In this document: positions 49,696-50,042 of the stretch, one piece after another
Layout: each line of letters starts with the position of its first letter
How positions within the stretch are numbered: the stretch's first letter is position 1
Source: Bacteroidales bacterium
GTDB taxonomy: Bacteria; Bacteroidota; Bacteroidia; Bacteroidales; UBA932
DNA length: 50,042 nucleotides
Assembly: GCA_017429205.1 (NCBI GenBank)
Contig: JAFRPH010000055.1
Span: forward strand, 1 to 50,042
Reading direction: 5' to 3'
Position numbers and translations under genes: made by a program
Notes under the pieces: model-generated
Seen by the model: the letters and a program-made list of their open reading frames with translations, nothing else
What the model was told of the DNA's origin: nothing
The model's database searches: none

Positions 49696-50042
49696 ATGGC
49701 ACACGACTTTTTTATCAGCTATTCCAGGCGAGACTCTGAACTTGTCCAACTGTTCGTTGACGAACTCACGGATCTTGGCTATTCCGTCTGGATCGATAAA
49801 GATGGCATTGAAAGCGGAGATGCTTTCAAGACCGTGATTGTACGGGCTATCAGGGAGGCCCGCTGCGTTGTCTTCTTCAGCAGTAAGGATTCAAATACAT
49901 CCTACTACACCGTCAAGGAAGTCGGTATTGCTATCCGTAAGCATATTCCGGTCGTCCCGGTTAAGCTTGACCAGTCAGAATACAATGAATCTTTGGAATT
50001 CGACTTGGGCGATTTGGACTACACCGACTATTCGATTCCTTC
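49696..50042 (+). CDS. TIR-domain protein (3'-truncated by window end)
   Basis: Translation from ATG 49696 gives 115 residues with no stop before the window ends: MAHDFFISYSRRDSELVQLF, then VWIDKDGIESGDAF, and SSKDSNTSYYTVKEV with the Glu in the position of the catalytic Glu of NADase TIR domains. TIR proteins in bacteria often degrade NAD+ or make cyclic ADP-ribose in antiphage defence, or act as immunity effectors. The missing C-terminus would reveal the sensor domain. GC is about 50-53% by hand count of two lines, lower than the neighbouring topoisomerase gene. It starts 21 nt after that gene's stop with no terminator seen between them. Confidence 0.82.
   Translation, partial: MAHDFFISYSRRDSELVQLFVDELTDLGYSVWIDKDGIESGDAFKTVIVRAIREARCVVFFSSKDSNTSYYTVKEVGIAIRKHIPVVPVKLDQSEYNESLEFDLGDLDYTDYSIP

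Noticed and set aside
45763..49749. A 1328-codon open frame on the minus strand opposite era and parC
   Set aside because: Shadow of two well-supported genes; low-complexity composition and no recognisable family. The same applies to the 1183-codon frame at 14365-17916.
49696..50042. Assigning the TIR protein to a named defence system such as Thoeris
   Set aside because: Only the N-terminal 115 residues are visible and no partner gene is in the window.

Overview
The window is chromosomal DNA from a GC-rich member of the Bacteroidales, probably an uncultured gut or rumen relative of Rikenellaceae-type lineages. The evidence is the protein content (BACON-domain lipoproteins, BspA-like leucine-rich repeat proteins, fimbrillin-like N-termini, a TonB-dependent receptor with a carboxypeptidase-like N-terminal domain, TPR-AraC regulator), promoter-like octamers TAnnTTTG in place of a sigma70 -10 box, and the absence of clear Shine-Dalgarno sequences. 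Most housekeeping genes are around 60% GC, which produces very long antisense shadow frames; these were left out.

Layout. (1) 1-3784: nusA (5' end cut by the window) and infB. (2) 3789-5579: a CotH-kinase-like lipoprotein 4 nt after infB, closed by a terminator. (3) 5678-17901: a tightly packed operon, much of it joined by ATGA overlaps: TonB-dependent receptor, DUF4876-type lipoprotein, DUF6850-like outer-membrane barrel (frameshifted), a Calx-beta-like lipoprotein, a zinc metalloprotease, and two LRR lipoproteins, one with three BACON domains. This looks like one envelope system of unknown substrate and is the best candidate for an undescribed system. (4) 17953-25611: tmk and a MauE/DoxX-like membrane protein, divergent folP, a DivIC/FtsB-like septum protein, a sugar nucleotidyltransferase with a CPBP protease, then a MurU-like nucleotidyltransferase and an AmgK-like kinase fused to a RapZ C-terminal domain (likely cell-wall sugar salvage). 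(5) 25658-31979: phytase-like lipoprotein, pncB-pncA NAD salvage, a UvrD/PcrA helicase and a small DUF3237-like secreted protein. (6) 32002-40671, minus strand: two unannotated micro-proteins translationally coupled to a 1629-residue BspA-like protein with an AT-richer central part, then a BACON-LRR-thioredoxin-M64 peptidase. (7) 40771-44454: a membrane-anchored TPR-AraC regulator divergent from an exbB-exbD-tonB energy-transduction operon. (8) 44537-49674: rluB-type pseudouridine synthase, era, and a ParC/GyrA-type topoisomerase subunit. (9) 49696 to the end: the start of a TIR-domain protein of lower GC, possibly the edge of a defence region.

The most unusual signal is a set of palindromic elements sitting in frame inside coding sequences. 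A 127-bp element with a perfect 24-bp outer stem and three internal hairpins (a cloverleaf-like fold) lies in the linker of the AmgK-RapZ fusion. A 78-bp dispersed-repeat segment lies inside the adjacent MurU-like gene. A short palindromic repeat family is amplified in the tail of the topoisomerase gene. A 27-bp palindrome also occurs twice, in opposite orientation, between genes. No rRNA, tRNA, CRISPR array, insertion sequence or replication origin was recognised.
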